From positions 167,090,001 to 167,154,000 of the forward strand of contig JBITNC010000001.1 in NCBI GenBank assembly GCA_050084985.1: a stretch of DNA of 64,000 nucleotides, given 5' to 3'. Under the pieces are notes generated by a model. It searched no databases and was not told the DNA's origin. It saw only the letters and a list, made by a program, of their open reading frames with translations. Of this stretch, positions 11,000-21,354 are shown piece after piece (the stretch's first letter is position 1; each line of letters opens with the position of its first letter). The translations under genes were made by a program, and so were the position numbers. The DNA comes from Nageia nagi. Taxonomy: Eukaryota > Pinophyta.

Positions 11000-11437
11000 C
11001 TCCTTCCAGCTGTGGAAGTTTTATATGTGACAAATTTCCAAATAAAATGTGAATAAATTTTACCTCTTTCACTTAACTTATTTCTGATCACTTAAGATCA
11101 CTCGAAGCACAAAAGTGAGAGCATACTTCGTTAAGTGAAAGTACTTAGTGTATTTGAATCCCCCTAATTCATTAACCTTTTAATGTGATTTGTACTACCC
11201 AAAAACCTGATTTATTTCCTTTTAGTTCATTCCAAATTAAATGTGATTCATTTACCCCTTCCAATTATGGAAGTATTATGTGTAGTAAATTACCTCCTCT
11301 TACTAGTAAGAGGTCATTATGTGTGGGTAAATTAGCCAAATTAATGATAGTGTGAAAGAAAAGAAAAATTAATTACTCCTTCTTATCCGGTCTATTCTGG
11401 TCACCTTAGATCGCACGAAGCGCAAAGGGAGAGCATA
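11000..11437. repeat. Imperfect duplication in leader
   Basis: ACTCCTTCCAGCTGTGGAAG at 11000 corresponds to ACCCCTTCCAATTATGGAAG at 11254. CTGATCACTTAAGATCACTC at 11084 corresponds to CTGGTCACCTTAGATCGCAC at 11397, both followed by GAAGC-CAAA-GAGAGCATA. The spacing differs (about 254 and 313 bp), so the copies have gained indels. Confidence 0.7.
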
Positions 11438-11670
11438 AGTAGACAAGATAAAAAGTATTAATGTGTACGTACCCTTCACCCAAAACATGAAAATAAATAC
11501 ATACCATTATACATAAAACAAATTAATAAAAAATATGCATTTAATCTTTTCTACCCATTCTTATATGCACTCTAGGAAAAGGAATCACACTCAAAAATAT
11601 TTTTCCATAACATAATTTTATTTTATTTTTTTCAAAAATAACAAAAAGAGACAAAAATGACCTGGTAAGA

Positions 11671-11820
11671 GTCATCGATGTTTAGACAGAGAATGCTAGC
11701 ATTTAGTGACAGTCATCGACGTTCTATTCCAATCACTGGCATTTAGTCTGGATTGATTGCAAAATGTTGGCATTCCTTCTAAGTCATCAGTGTTCGATAC
11801 TAGTCACCAGCGTTTCTACA
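11671..11820. repeat. GTCACCGACGTT-like motif cluster in leader
   Basis: Plus-strand copies: GTCATCGATGTTT (11671), GTCATCGACGTTC (11712), ATCACTGGCATTT (11732), GTCATCAGTGTTC (11783) and GTCACCAGCGTTT (11803), about 20-50 bp apart. The same motif family occurs within the LTRs (2374-2448 and the matching part of 11963-12812) in the opposite orientation, e.g. CGAACGTTGGTGAC. Confidence 0.65.
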
Positions 11821-11940
11821 ACAAATTCTTGAAAAAACACAGAACCTGAAATTTGAAGTTAGTACACGAAAAAATTCAAAAAAACTAGAAAATAGAAAGG
11901 TAGAATCATAAACAAAAAATCTCCCTCTCAATAACGGAGG

Positions 11941-11959
11941 GGCCCTCCTTCTAGCGCCA
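11941..11959 (-). other. Primer-binding site of 11-kb element
   Basis: Minus strand TGGCGCTAGAAGGAGGGCC starts three bases after the 5' LTR end (...GCAACA-TTT). TGGCGC start sites, complementary to tRNA 3' ends in GCGCCA, are common in plant gypsy elements. The exact tRNA was not identified. Confidence 0.8.
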
Positions 11960-11962
11960 AAA

Positions 11963-12812
11963 TGTTGCAATGAAAATTGAGCTAGAATATAGAATAAAAT
12001 AAAATAAAATTATTCTTCAATCTTCATTGAACCTCAAATTATATAACATAGATAGACATGTTGTAATTGCAAAATGATATTCAATCTCAGTTCAAACTAC
12101 AATTTGCCCTTAGAAGGGACTTTTACAAATGTTATGTGCCAAAATAAAGAGTATTAAATCTTCATTATTTTTTGAGTTGCTTGCTTCTTCCCTTGATATG
12201 AGCAACTTGTAAATCCTACACACATGCAAAAGATAATAACATCAAAGCATCTATGTATGACATTGTGTTGAATTGAAACTAGCATAAAACAATAAATTGT
12301 ATGAGCTCACAAGATTTTGGTAGCATTACCCTACTTCAAAAATGGGTTCAATTGGGGTCTTTTTGCTTTGTATTGGCTAGTATTTATAGATTTTGGATGA
12401 GATGTTTCAAGGCTGGTAAGAGGAAGTGAACAGCCAACGTAGGTCGTAACTGACCCCCTCTATCCACCTCATCTTGGAGAAATAAAATGTTTCAAATTTC
12501 CCTCACCATTATGATTTCTATTTGGCTGTTATATATTCATCGGTGTTTGGAATACGAACATCGGCGATTGGCTCAAAACGTCAGCATTTCAAGGCGAACA
12601 CCGGTGACTGGTTAACAATTTTATAACAATATTAAAACGATCGCTAAATAGTCAATTTTTATCAAAAAGGGGTCATGTGACCACTTGTTTTGCATGTACT
12701 AGATGAGAGCTATCAAATAATGGAGTTTTCAAGCTTTTTTGAGGCTTGTATAAAGAGTTATGATTAGTTCAATGTTTACTAGTTAACAAGGGGACATTTT
12801 TAGGTGTCTACA
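11963..12812 (-). repeat. 5' LTR of 11-kb element
   Basis: 850-bp direct repeat of 1801-2649 with TG...CA ends. A TATA-like CTATAAATACT on the minus strand at about 12379-12390 is the likely promoter for the gag transcript. The right end is followed by ATGGT at 12813. Confidence 0.93.
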
Positions 12813-12817
12813 ATGGT
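12813..12817. repeat. Target site duplication (right) of 11-kb element
   Basis: ATGGT, identical to 1796-1800. Confidence 0.92.
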
Positions 12818-13420
12818 CATGAGGGTGATGAGGTGCAACCCTTGAGGTTCTTTAAAGAATCCAATAGGAAAAGCAAGTACATGTTTTAATTCTTATACTT
12901 TGGGTGAGTCTTGTAGGTTTGGATGAATAGAGAATAGTTTTTCCACCATTGCCTTACTTCCTTTCTTTAATAGTTTCTCCATGTGATGTGAACTAATAAT
13001 TTGTGATTTCCCTACCTTAATTCCTTTGAGAGTATATTTATTTTCATCAACTTTGAAATGTATCCATAGCTCACAAAAATCCAAAATAACATGGTCCAAT
13101 GTCATCAGCCATTATATACTAAGGATCACATCACATCCTCCAAATGGTAGAACATACATGTCACTTTGCATCTTATAGTCACCCATGCTGAGCTTGATCT
13201 TGTGACAACATCCTTTGTAATCCATTTTTCCTTCGTTACCTATCATCACCTCAAAATTATTCTATGGTTAAATATAAGAGTGATTAATTTTGGCCACATT
13301 AGGATCCATAAAATTATTAGTGCTTCTGTAGTCAAGAAATATTATTAATAATTATCCCTTAAAATATCCCTAAACTTTCATGGTTTGTGGAGATGTAAAC
13401 CCATAGAGGGCATTGCAAGA
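12818..13420 (-). pseudogene. gypsy-1 protease
   Basis: Degenerate minus-strand aspartic protease of gypsy-1. Around 13350-13120 it reads DYRSTNNFMDPNVAKI then MGDYKMQSDMYVLPFGGCDV. These match the gypsy pattern LIDSGSTHNF and DV-LGIQWL, but the active-site D-S-G has become D-Y-R. Bases 13105-12893 (70 codons) give the downstream block LDFCELWIHFKVDENKYTLK. It is separated from its own reverse transcriptase (1800 downward) by the 11-kb insertion. Confidence 0.8.
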
Positions 13421-14720
13421 AATTTCAAGAATAAATTTAGCTATTTGGTTTTATTTATATTTAATAACTACCACAACATCCTCAAAATCCTCTTTTGATG
13501 GTTACCTAGGGGCATCTACATTTAGGACATATAATTTTTGAGTTGCACAACAATGGCCTGATTCAAATTTTTCATAGTAATGATAACAAATCCCTTTTTT
13601 CTTATGCACCTCCATCTCAATAAGAGTTAATATTTTAACCTATAGGGATTATCCTAGTTTTTGACCACTTTGGAAAGTTTGTGGTTTCCAAGTAATTTTC
13701 TTGGTATTTTTATGTTATGCATTGAACTTATCCTCCACCAATTTGGAAATCCCCATCATTGTTATCATGTTGTTGGGATTGAACATTTTCACGTCCACTT
13801 GAATTTCTTACTTTATCTTGATAATGAAATAAATACAAAAAAATACCTCATCTAATCCTTTAGTGTGATTAGCAAGCTTTTCAAATTCACTATAATCATT
13901 TAGAGTAATTTGGTGAGGGCACTAGTGAAATTCTCAAAATCACTAGGACCAAATCTAATAAGGAGGTTATAAGTGAAATCCCCTCAATATGGGGTGCCGT
14001 TTTTCTTTTCAAACTATCAGTACCATATATGGCTTCACACTTTAGATGAAAAGAGGTAAGGTTCACCTTTTGAGTGTTAGGTATTTAGTTTAAGGAAAAA
14101 TATTACTCAACCTAATATATCTAGCTAGTGGCGTTACCACCATCAAATTTTGGAAAGTCCAATTTGATTGTATGTAAAATAATGAAGGCTTATTATAGTA
14201 CTTAAAAGTTATGAAATAATTGGGTACTATATGGTTGAGAGTGACTTGATCCACGTGTAGTCGATGATGTGTTATGAATTATGGCTTGCTCCAAGACTTG
14301 AACTTTTTGATTCATATCGCCATAAGAACTAGTTATCATGTCAATTGATTTTTGGAGTTCATCAAGAGTGGTGGTGAGGTGAGATTCACCTATTAGGTTT
14401 GTTATATGGTCTAATAATTATGATAATTTATCCATATCTAAGGATTTTTGACCATCAACCATTTGACTATTTCAGGAACTACTATATTTTAGAAACTATT
14501 GTTTTTGGAAACTAAAAAATTAATGGGTTATATATATCAAAATGATGAGAAAAAAAAATAATAACAATGGTATATATCCCAAAATAATGATTTTCAACTA
14601 TAAAATGGGAAAAATCTAGGGTTCCAACTCTATGTGACCCTAATGTTTTGGCAAAATTTTGGTAGCATTTTGGTTAGAAACATAGAAAGCTTGATCCTTA
14701 ACTAGTCTACAAGTGCCAAA
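13421..14720 (-). pseudogene. gypsy-1 gag
   Basis: Decayed minus-strand gag. Near 13600-13510 it shows GICYHYYEKFESGHCC followed by KLYVLNVDAP, the single CCHC knuckle typical of gypsy elements in which gag ends in GLCFRCGEKWSPGHRC-like sequence. Upstream capsid sequence is scarcely readable, with many stops. It lies between the gypsy-1 primer-binding site and protease. Confidence 0.65.
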
Positions 14721-14723
14721 ATT

Positions 14724-14738
14724 GAAGCTTTGATACCA
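14724..14738 (-). other. gypsy-1 primer-binding site (initiator-Met tRNA type)
   Basis: Minus strand TGGTATCAAAGCTTC two bases after the LTR end. It resembles TGGTATCAGAGC, the complement of the initiator methionine tRNA 3' end used by many plant LTR elements. Confidence 0.82.
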
Positions 14739-14740
14739 TA

Positions 14741-15126
14741 TGTTAGGAACTTGCAAGTTCTTGAATGGGATTCTCACAAAATAATAGTGAAAATAGTAAC
14801 AAATGTATCTCAATCTTACAACATAAGTAACATGAATCTAAATAAAGCAAGATAATAACATAATCACTTTACTGAATAACCAAAATTAATCATAGGCCAC
14901 TTCAAGGGGGATACCTCCTTACCAAAAAAATATATTTTCCAAGATGATAACTATTCTATTCCCACACATAGTTATAGTTCACTTACCCTAACCTAAATCT
15001 GCCATTCAAAACAAAATGGTGATTCACATTACAAATATTTCAATCCACTTACATCTAATATAAGCTAATATTCTAATTAATTAACTATTATAATCTAAGT
15101 AAATGTTAGGATATGGGATCCTAACA
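14741..15126 (-). repeat. gypsy-1 5' LTR
   Basis: 386 bp with short inverted ends (TGTTAGGA at 14741, TCCTAACA ending 15126). The primer-binding site lies on the inner side and copia-1 RNase H starts abruptly on the outer side. The partner LTR lies left of the window. The predicted target duplication is TACCT (15127-15131), unverifiable here. Confidence 0.82.
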
Positions 15127-15440
15127 TACCTCTATGGTGGAGAGATAAGTAGTAGGCTACTTCTTGGAAGCCCAAGAGATAGCACATAAATCAATGATAA
15201 ATACATAAGTAGAGGTTCATTTTATATCATCTCTATCTTACCATAGTTAGACTCTGAGAACCCTAAGAGAATAAAAAAGGGTAACTTGGAATACTTGAGA
15301 GGTATATCCTTCATTCCCACAACATACATAGATATGGTTTTGATAACATTGAGATGCTCAACATATGATTTTTGCATAAAATATGCCATTAGATTTATAG
15401 AAAAGGAAATAACTAGCCTAAACATAGTCAAATATAGTAG
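15127..15440 (-). pseudogene. copia-1 RNase H, interrupted by gypsy-1
   Basis: Minus-strand Ty1/copia fragment. The 69-codon frame 15222-15431 carries LMAYFMQKSYVEHLNVIKTI, then LPFFILLGFSESNYG, the copia connection and the GF-D-SDWAG start of RNase H. It continues toward 15140 with a stretch homologous to copia-3 at 62460-62490 (SWASKKQ-like). It stops at 15127 where the gypsy-1 LTR begins; the rest should lie left of the window. Confidence 0.82.
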
Positions 15441-16320
15441 ACTTCTAATTAATTACCTATAAGCAATAGCATCTAGAAACTTAGATTTGGAACTAATACA
15501 TAAAGTGATTCCAAGAGATATAAGGATTGCAATAGGTTTTCATCCATCCATTCCAAAATTTTGTAAAATATCTAATATATACTTAAATTTACTAAGATAA
15601 GTACAATCCTTGTATTGGTATACTTGCATTCCAAATTAGCAGTGTAAGATAATAAGATCAATCATTTCAAATGTTACCTAAAGTTTGGATATTCACTCTT
15701 GGATGATTTTCATATTATTTACCATGATTAGAAGATAATACATATAGAGAAAAATCAATATCACATATTATCTTTAATTGAGCACATAAAGATCTATATC
15801 AAAGAAGCACTTAGAAAACCTAATGTTTACAAAGTATCTTGAAATATTTTTATACCACTATCTAGGTGCTTGCTTAGGTCCATAAAAGGACTTCTTTATC
15901 TTGCATATAAGTGATTCTTTTCCTTTTGCAACAAGCCCTACCCTTTTGGTTGATTTATATGGATTTCCATATTTAAATCACCATTGAGAAAAGCACTCTT
16001 GATGTTAAGTTGAAATACTTTCCATCCTTGAACTACTAAAAGGGTAAGAATTATCCTAACTATGAGCATCTTTTCCATTGAAGAAAAGGTTTCCTCATAA
16101 TCAACTCTATATTTCTAAATGAAACCCTTTTCTACTATCATTACCTTGTATTTCTCAATTTCCTTAACTAAATTGTATTTGACCTTATAAATATACTTGT
16201 TACCAATCATATTCCATTCATTGGGATAAGGAACCAAGTCCCAAGTTTCATTTTTCATAAGCACCTCATACTCTACTTTCATGGCTTCCATCCAATACTC
16301 ATGCCTTGAATCTTCTTAGA
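15441..16320 (-). pseudogene. copia-1 reverse transcriptase
   Basis: Degenerate minus-strand copia reverse transcriptase. It parallels the copia-3 RT at 62880-63560 base by base in places, e.g. the sequence for VF-LN-K-AFL-G-L (15960-16020) and the late motif before YVDD near 15730, which is unreadable. Stops and frameshifts throughout. Confidence 0.7.
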
Positions 16321-17300
16321 ATTATGAGGGCTCATTACTATTATCAATTTTAGAAAATAAGGATTTATATAAATTCATACTTATTATCATCATTTATGTT
16401 AGAGAATTTTACTCCTCCTGAGGTGACTTATCCACACTAACATCTAACTAGTTAGGTGCAATAGAAGAGTCATCATCATCATCATCTAAGTCCTCATACA
16501 AAGTAAATTCCTTAGGTACTTCATTAAACTTTACATAGCTCAAGATGAAAACTACTTTATAGGATGGAGAGTAGAGCCTAAAACTTTATGCTCACTATCA
16601 TAGGCCAAAAAGGTGCACTTTTGAAATCTTTTTTTCAATTTCTTTATTTTCTCTGAGGTAATGAAGGCATATGCTTCATATCCAAAAATCCTAAAGTGAG
16701 TGATTTTGTTTCTTATTCATATCTCATACATGATTTTTCCTTCAACTTCTTTCGTAGGACACCTATTTAGCATGTAAATTATATTTTTTACAACTTTACT
16801 CCATAAGAAACTAGGAAGATCACCTAACATGTACCTTGCCATTTTCATAATGGTTCTATCTTTTCTTTCAGCAACACCATTTTATTGAGGGATGTAAGGG
16901 ATCATCAACTACCTCTTGATCTTGTATTTAGCATAATAGTTATTAAACTCATTATTGTTATACTTACCCCCATTATCTGATCTTAGCATCATGATTTTAA
17001 AATTAGTTAGATTTTCAAATAGGGCTTTAAAGTATTTGAACCTGTCAAAGGTTTGATCCTTGTACTCATGTAGATAACCAAATGTCATCCTACTAAAATC
17101 ATATATGAATATCAAGACATAATATACTCCCCCAATAGACTTAGTCTAAAATAGACCCATCAAATCTTAAGACACAAGCTAAAGAGATTGTATTTTTCTT
17201 ATTACCTTATCTTTCTCAAGTTTATGCCTATTCATTTTATAGAGGATGCACTTCTCACAAAGACCAATTATGGGTGATATCATAGGTAAATCTTCCATAA
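16321..17300 (-). pseudogene. copia-1 integrase
   Basis: Minus-strand copia integrase. Reading down from 17270: LCEKCILYKMNRHK (zinc-binding C-x2-C), then FIYDFSRMTFGYLHEYKDQT, MLRSDNGGKYNNNEFNNYY, and QNGVAERKDRTIMKMARYML. This is the DDE core with the second Asp in RSDNGG and the Glu in AERK. The 68-codon frame 16909-17115 is the cleanest part. Stops elsewhere make it inactive. Confidence 0.87.
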
Positions 17301-17530
17301 GTTATTAGTTTTTATATCTTGAATGCTCTTGTGGTTAAGGTTTTCTATTTGATGATGCCAAACATTTCCCTTAGAGAAAGCATTTGTAGCAAGGCACATC
17401 TTTGTTGGAATTTGATCCACTATGTAGAGATCATCCTTCATCGATCCTTTCACCAAGGTGGTAAGTCCCTTCTTAATGCATTAGGAGCATGAATTAAATT
17501 TAAATGAGTATCATTTCCTTGTAACTTAAA

Positions 17531-17818
17531 TTAAAAAAGAAGGTTCATCTTGAGTTTAGGAACATAAAGCATCTTTTCAAGAACCTTTATATGAATCAAC
17601 ACACTCTTAATCCCTTGCACTTTGAGGGTTGAATTATCACCTATCACAACTGCATCTTCCCTATACTCATGAAAAGTTTTGAACTTAGCATTTTCATAAC
17701 ACATATAATTAGTGCACCTAGAGTCAACAATATAATCATTCAAGAAAGTATGAGACTTGGAGTAGTAAGCATAAACAAAACTATTTTTAATATTCTTCTT
17801 CCCTTTAAAGTTCTTCAC
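17531..17818 (-). pseudogene. copia-1 protease and GAG-pre-integrase start
   Basis: 95-codon minus-strand frame. It shows YIVDSRCTNYMCYENAKF, the copia protease active site (normally W-x-DSGA-x-H-M) with the catalytic Gly changed to Arg. It continues VVIGDNSTLKVQGIKSV and KMLYVPKLKMNLLF, the hallmark end of the copia protease. Confidence 0.88.
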
Positions 17819-17839
17819 ATTTCCATTTCCCTTATTCTT

Positions 17840-18690
17840 TTCTTCTTTAGTTTTGTAGCAGTCAAATTATTTATGACCATAGCCACCACAAAAGTTATAA
17901 TTACAATCAAATTTGACCTTTGTATTTTGTTTATTTACCTTTCCCTTTCCATCTCTTTGTTTGTAATTATGTTTTTCCTTATTTTCAAACTTTTTTGTGG
18001 TAGTAGGAAAGGACTTCTTTTGATGTTTGAACTTCTTCTGGAAAGGGGGTTTGGTTACTCTAAGAGAAATGTTGTTGTTATTTAAAGAAGAGATCAACAC
18101 CATTTTATTAATATTTTTCTTATGATTGAAAATGATCCTTAAAATGTTCTTGAAAGAGAATAATTCTTTTTCATCATAAAGCCTAGTATCAATAATTATT
18201 ACAAAATTAGTGAATTATAAAGAAAGGCTTTGACGAATGATGAAGACCATGAACTCAATGTTGATTCAATTACACCCACAACCAATAAGTTGGATCTTAA
18301 GGTCAATGATATTGTTCAGATAAATAGAAATATTTTTTCTTCCCTTTGATAAGATTGAAGCAAATTTTAGAGAATGGTGAACCTTCTCAAAAATTTGGAT
18401 CCTAGGTAGATTTTCTTAAGCCTATACAAAGCTTCTTTTACAAAGGTTGATAAAGACATCATAAGAAAAATTTTATCTAATAATGTACAAAAAATTATCA
18501 AATTTGGTAGCCCATTCTTAATTTTTTAAACTTCAAGTGCCTTCTTGCTTGTGGGAGTGACTTGGTTTTTGATCATTATTTTCCATAGTTTCCATGATTA
18601 GAGTTCTGATTTCTTCCTAGGTTCTCAAATATCATAGTTGGGATCATTTAAGATGTGCTTAGGTGTAAAAGACTCTCCCATTTGCTATAG
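17840..18690 (-). pseudogene. copia-1 gag
   Basis: Minus-strand copia gag. From the ATG near 18684 it starts MGESFTPKHILNDPNYD. It ends in the frame 17867-18103 with a Lys-rich tail and FDCNYNFCGGYGHK, a copia knuckle (CxxC....GH...C). Mid-gag contains stops. The order gag, PR, IN, RT, RH is the Ty1/copia order. Copia-2 gag (53150-54010) is homologous. Confidence 0.8.
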
Positions 18691-19904
18691 TTAATCAATT
18701 TAAGTATGTTAAATTTTTTCAACCAAACTAATCAACCACATCAAGTTTTATCAATCATATATGTTGAATTTTAACCAAATGCATGCTTAAATTAATTAAT
18801 TTCACATGAGCAAAAAATTTACAACCAAATAAAGTAATATATCCCATATATCCAACATATTATCATAACCAAGTAACAAGTTGTAAAGAAGGTACAGTTA
18901 ATGCATGTTTTGTCATTTGAAATTAGGCCTTCATGTGAATGCTTGTAAGTTGGAGCCCAAGTTCTACTAATCCTTAACTAGTTCATCTTGATCAACAATA
19001 TAGTCTCACAAGGAGGAGTACTAGTTATTTACCAATGTTGTGATGTATGTTGGATTGACCAAATTATTATCTTAATTAGGTTTCAATTTATCCTCCTAAC
19101 TTATTAGGATAATCCCTAAATAGACATGTGCATATGTGATATCATTACACATATGCTTGTCCACTTACATGGAGTTATATCCAAACCAATAGAGGACTTA
19201 TGGGTAATTAAGTAGTACAAACTTTTCACCATTTGGATCATCATACTGAAGGATCCAATCTTTTTTTTCCTTGCCTCATGGCTCCCCAAACAAGCAATGT
19301 TGCATAATATATTTTCTAATGTGTTCATTTTAGGGGATGCACTTTCAATATTTATGATTTTGTAAAAATGTAAAGGTAAAATGCATTAACATGAATTGAA
19401 AGTGCTTAAAAAATGATACAGCATCCACAAAAAGTTAAACCTAAGAGTCCAATGCATTTTGTTACAATCCTAAGAGGATCTCTTTTCATGGGTTCTTATT
19501 TTTTATGTAACACAAAAAATGAGGAATCCACCCTTTTTACTTAAAAAATTGAACCTTGAAAAATATTTCCTTATTTGAAATTTGTGTCTTAATAAATTGC
19601 TTTAATACTAAAGAGGAACATAAAAAATTGTCATATTTTAACATAGTAAAAATTCATCTCAAGTGAACATTTATCTAATCAAATCCATATGTTCATGAGA
19701 GTAGACATTTATTGCTAAGTGCATGCATTCATTAGGGAAAAAAATAATTTAATCCTAATTTTAAGTAAAAGCATGCATTTATAGGAAAATAAATTCCCTC
19801 CATTTTACTTAAAATAAATGCCTCTTCAAAAAATTATTCTCCCCTTAAAACTATTTTAACAAATTATCCTCATTCTTCATAAATTTAACCATGCTATGCA
19901 TATT

Positions 19905-20160
19905 AATAATGAGCCCATACCAAATATTTGAGCCCATAAATTTTGATCCCATACCTTAAAAATTTAGCCCACTCTATAACAATAAAAATTAAGCCTATAA
20001 AAAAATTAGTTGAATATCAAAAATATTAGCCCTTACCTCAAAAATTGGCCCATACTTCATTAAAAAATTATCTCATACTTCAAACAATTTAGCCCATACT
20101 TCTTTTAAAAAAAATATATTAACCCATACCTCATTTAAAAAAACAAATCCCATCTTTATC
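19905..20160. repeat. AGCCCATACYT minisatellite in copia-1 leader
   Basis: About eight spaced copies of (A)AGCCCATACYTCATT followed by A-rich runs, with irregular period of roughly 25-40 bp. Degenerate. Confidence 0.6.
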
Positions 20161-20545
20161 AATAAAAATTAAATCATATCTTAAAGAAATGAGAGAATTT
20201 TGAAGGGAAAATATGGTTTCTTAAAAAAAATTAGAGGGACAAAACACATAAGATGACTAGAAAACTTTTGTGACTTTTGATATATTTCCATACTATTATT
20301 CTTTTTGGACCAATCATGGTGATGCATGTGAGGGTTAGGATTTTGCAAAGTTTTAGAGTAAAACAAGCCCAAAGAATGTTGGTACAAGCTAGAAGAATGC
20401 TAATAAAGGTTTCATAGTAAAATATGCCCAAACAATGTTGGTTTTGGTTGTAGAGTTGAAAAATAGAGGGAGGGACATTTTTTTTAGATCTCCCATGGTG
20501 GTTTTCTAGAAAAATATTGGCAAACATTTTAGAGAAAAAATTAGA

Positions 20546-20745
20546 TTAGGGGGTTGTGCGACCATCGATCAACATCCATTTGGGGTTGTGCAACCTTTGG
20601 CCCATGCCTTGGGCTACATAAACTCTTATTAATGCCCATTTTAGGCTACATAGCCTTTGACCTACACCCTACTTGCGTTACATAGCATTTGGCCCATGCC
20701 CTACTCGGGCTGCGCAACCTGTGGCCATCACCCAAAAGTTTTTAA
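20546..20745. repeat. GGGCTACATAGCCTTTGGCCC-like tandem repeat
   Basis: Four to five degenerate copies, about 40-45 bp each, of a unit resembling GGG-T-C-CAACCTTTGGCC followed by CATGCCCT. Unusually GC-rich for this window. Confidence 0.65.
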
Positions 20746-21340
20746 AACATTATAATTTTTTTTTTTAAATGTAAATTTTTTCTTTATATTTTAACATAAT
20801 ATAATTGTATTACACCAACATTATATAAGTATGGTTTACCTTCTTGATCAATGAGGTAAAAAATTTTAAAAAATATCTTGTTAATAAAAGGTTTGTTTTA
20901 TAATATAAGGTTATTAATTTTACTTTTGTAACCTTATATTAGTTTTATGTTTAGATAGAAAAAATTGCAAAAATAAAAAATAAAAATTACAAATTTCTCA
21001 ATGTATTAAAAATTTATAAATTTGCTATCATAATTGTAATATATTATTGCTCACAACTAAAAATAGTAATTTTTTCACTAATAAAATTGGATTTACTAAC
21101 ATAAAATTTGTTAGTATAACACAACAATAGAAATAATATATTATCTATTTTACACAAATTTTGTTAAAAAAATGAACTAACATAACAAGGAAAAATACTA
21201 GTATCATAAACAAAATTTGAAAAAATAATTCAAGATGGTAGGAGGTTATACCTTTATAAACCTCTTTACCTCACTAAAGAAAATGGAAGGAGTGGGAATG
21301 ATCCTTCAAGGTAGTGTTGAAAATGAAGCCTCCAAGTAAA

Positions 21341-21352
21341 CCTTTGATACCA
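21341..21352 (-). other. copia-1 primer-binding site
   Basis: Minus strand TGGTATCAAAGG, two bases inside the LTR end. Initiator-Met tRNA type, standard for plant copia elements. Confidence 0.8.
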
Positions 21353-21354
21353 CT

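Larger units (their letters stand above)
10836..11940 (-). other. 5' leader of 11-kb element
   Basis: About 1.1 kb between the primer-binding site and ORF1 (element sense), with no coding signal. It holds an imperfect duplication (11000-11125 against 11254-11437) and a cluster of GTCAYCGRCGTT-like motifs (11671-11820), listed separately. Confidence 0.6.
1801..12812 (-). mobile_element. 11-kb gag-protease-only LTR retrotransposon (non-autonomous, gypsy-type)
   Basis: Complete element of 11,012 bp, transcribed on the minus strand. Right LTR (its 5' LTR) is 11963-12812, left LTR (its 3' LTR) is 1801-2649. Both begin TGTAGACACC and end CATTGCAACA on the minus strand, and are flanked by ATGGT duplications. 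A TGGCGC-type primer site and a polypurine tract abut the LTRs. The order is LTR, leader with repeats, ORF1, gag, protease, then about 4.4 kb without coding, LTR. No reverse transcriptase, RNase H or integrase motif was found on either strand, so it must move in trans. This matches the class described in plants as TR-GAG or gag-bearing large derivatives. It is nested in gypsy-1 between protease and reverse transcriptase. Confidence 0.93.
18691..21340 (-). other. copia-1 long leader
   Basis: About 2.65 kb between the primer-binding site and gag, without coding motifs. The block 19330-18900 is clearly homologous to copia-2 leader 52480-52900 (GCTTGTTTGGGGAGCC, ATGATCCAAATGGTGAAAA and GGATTATC-TAATAA are shared), so it is conserved in the family. 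Short frames there (19116-19328) reflect this non-coding similarity. Two tandem-repeat areas lie further out. Confidence 0.7.
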
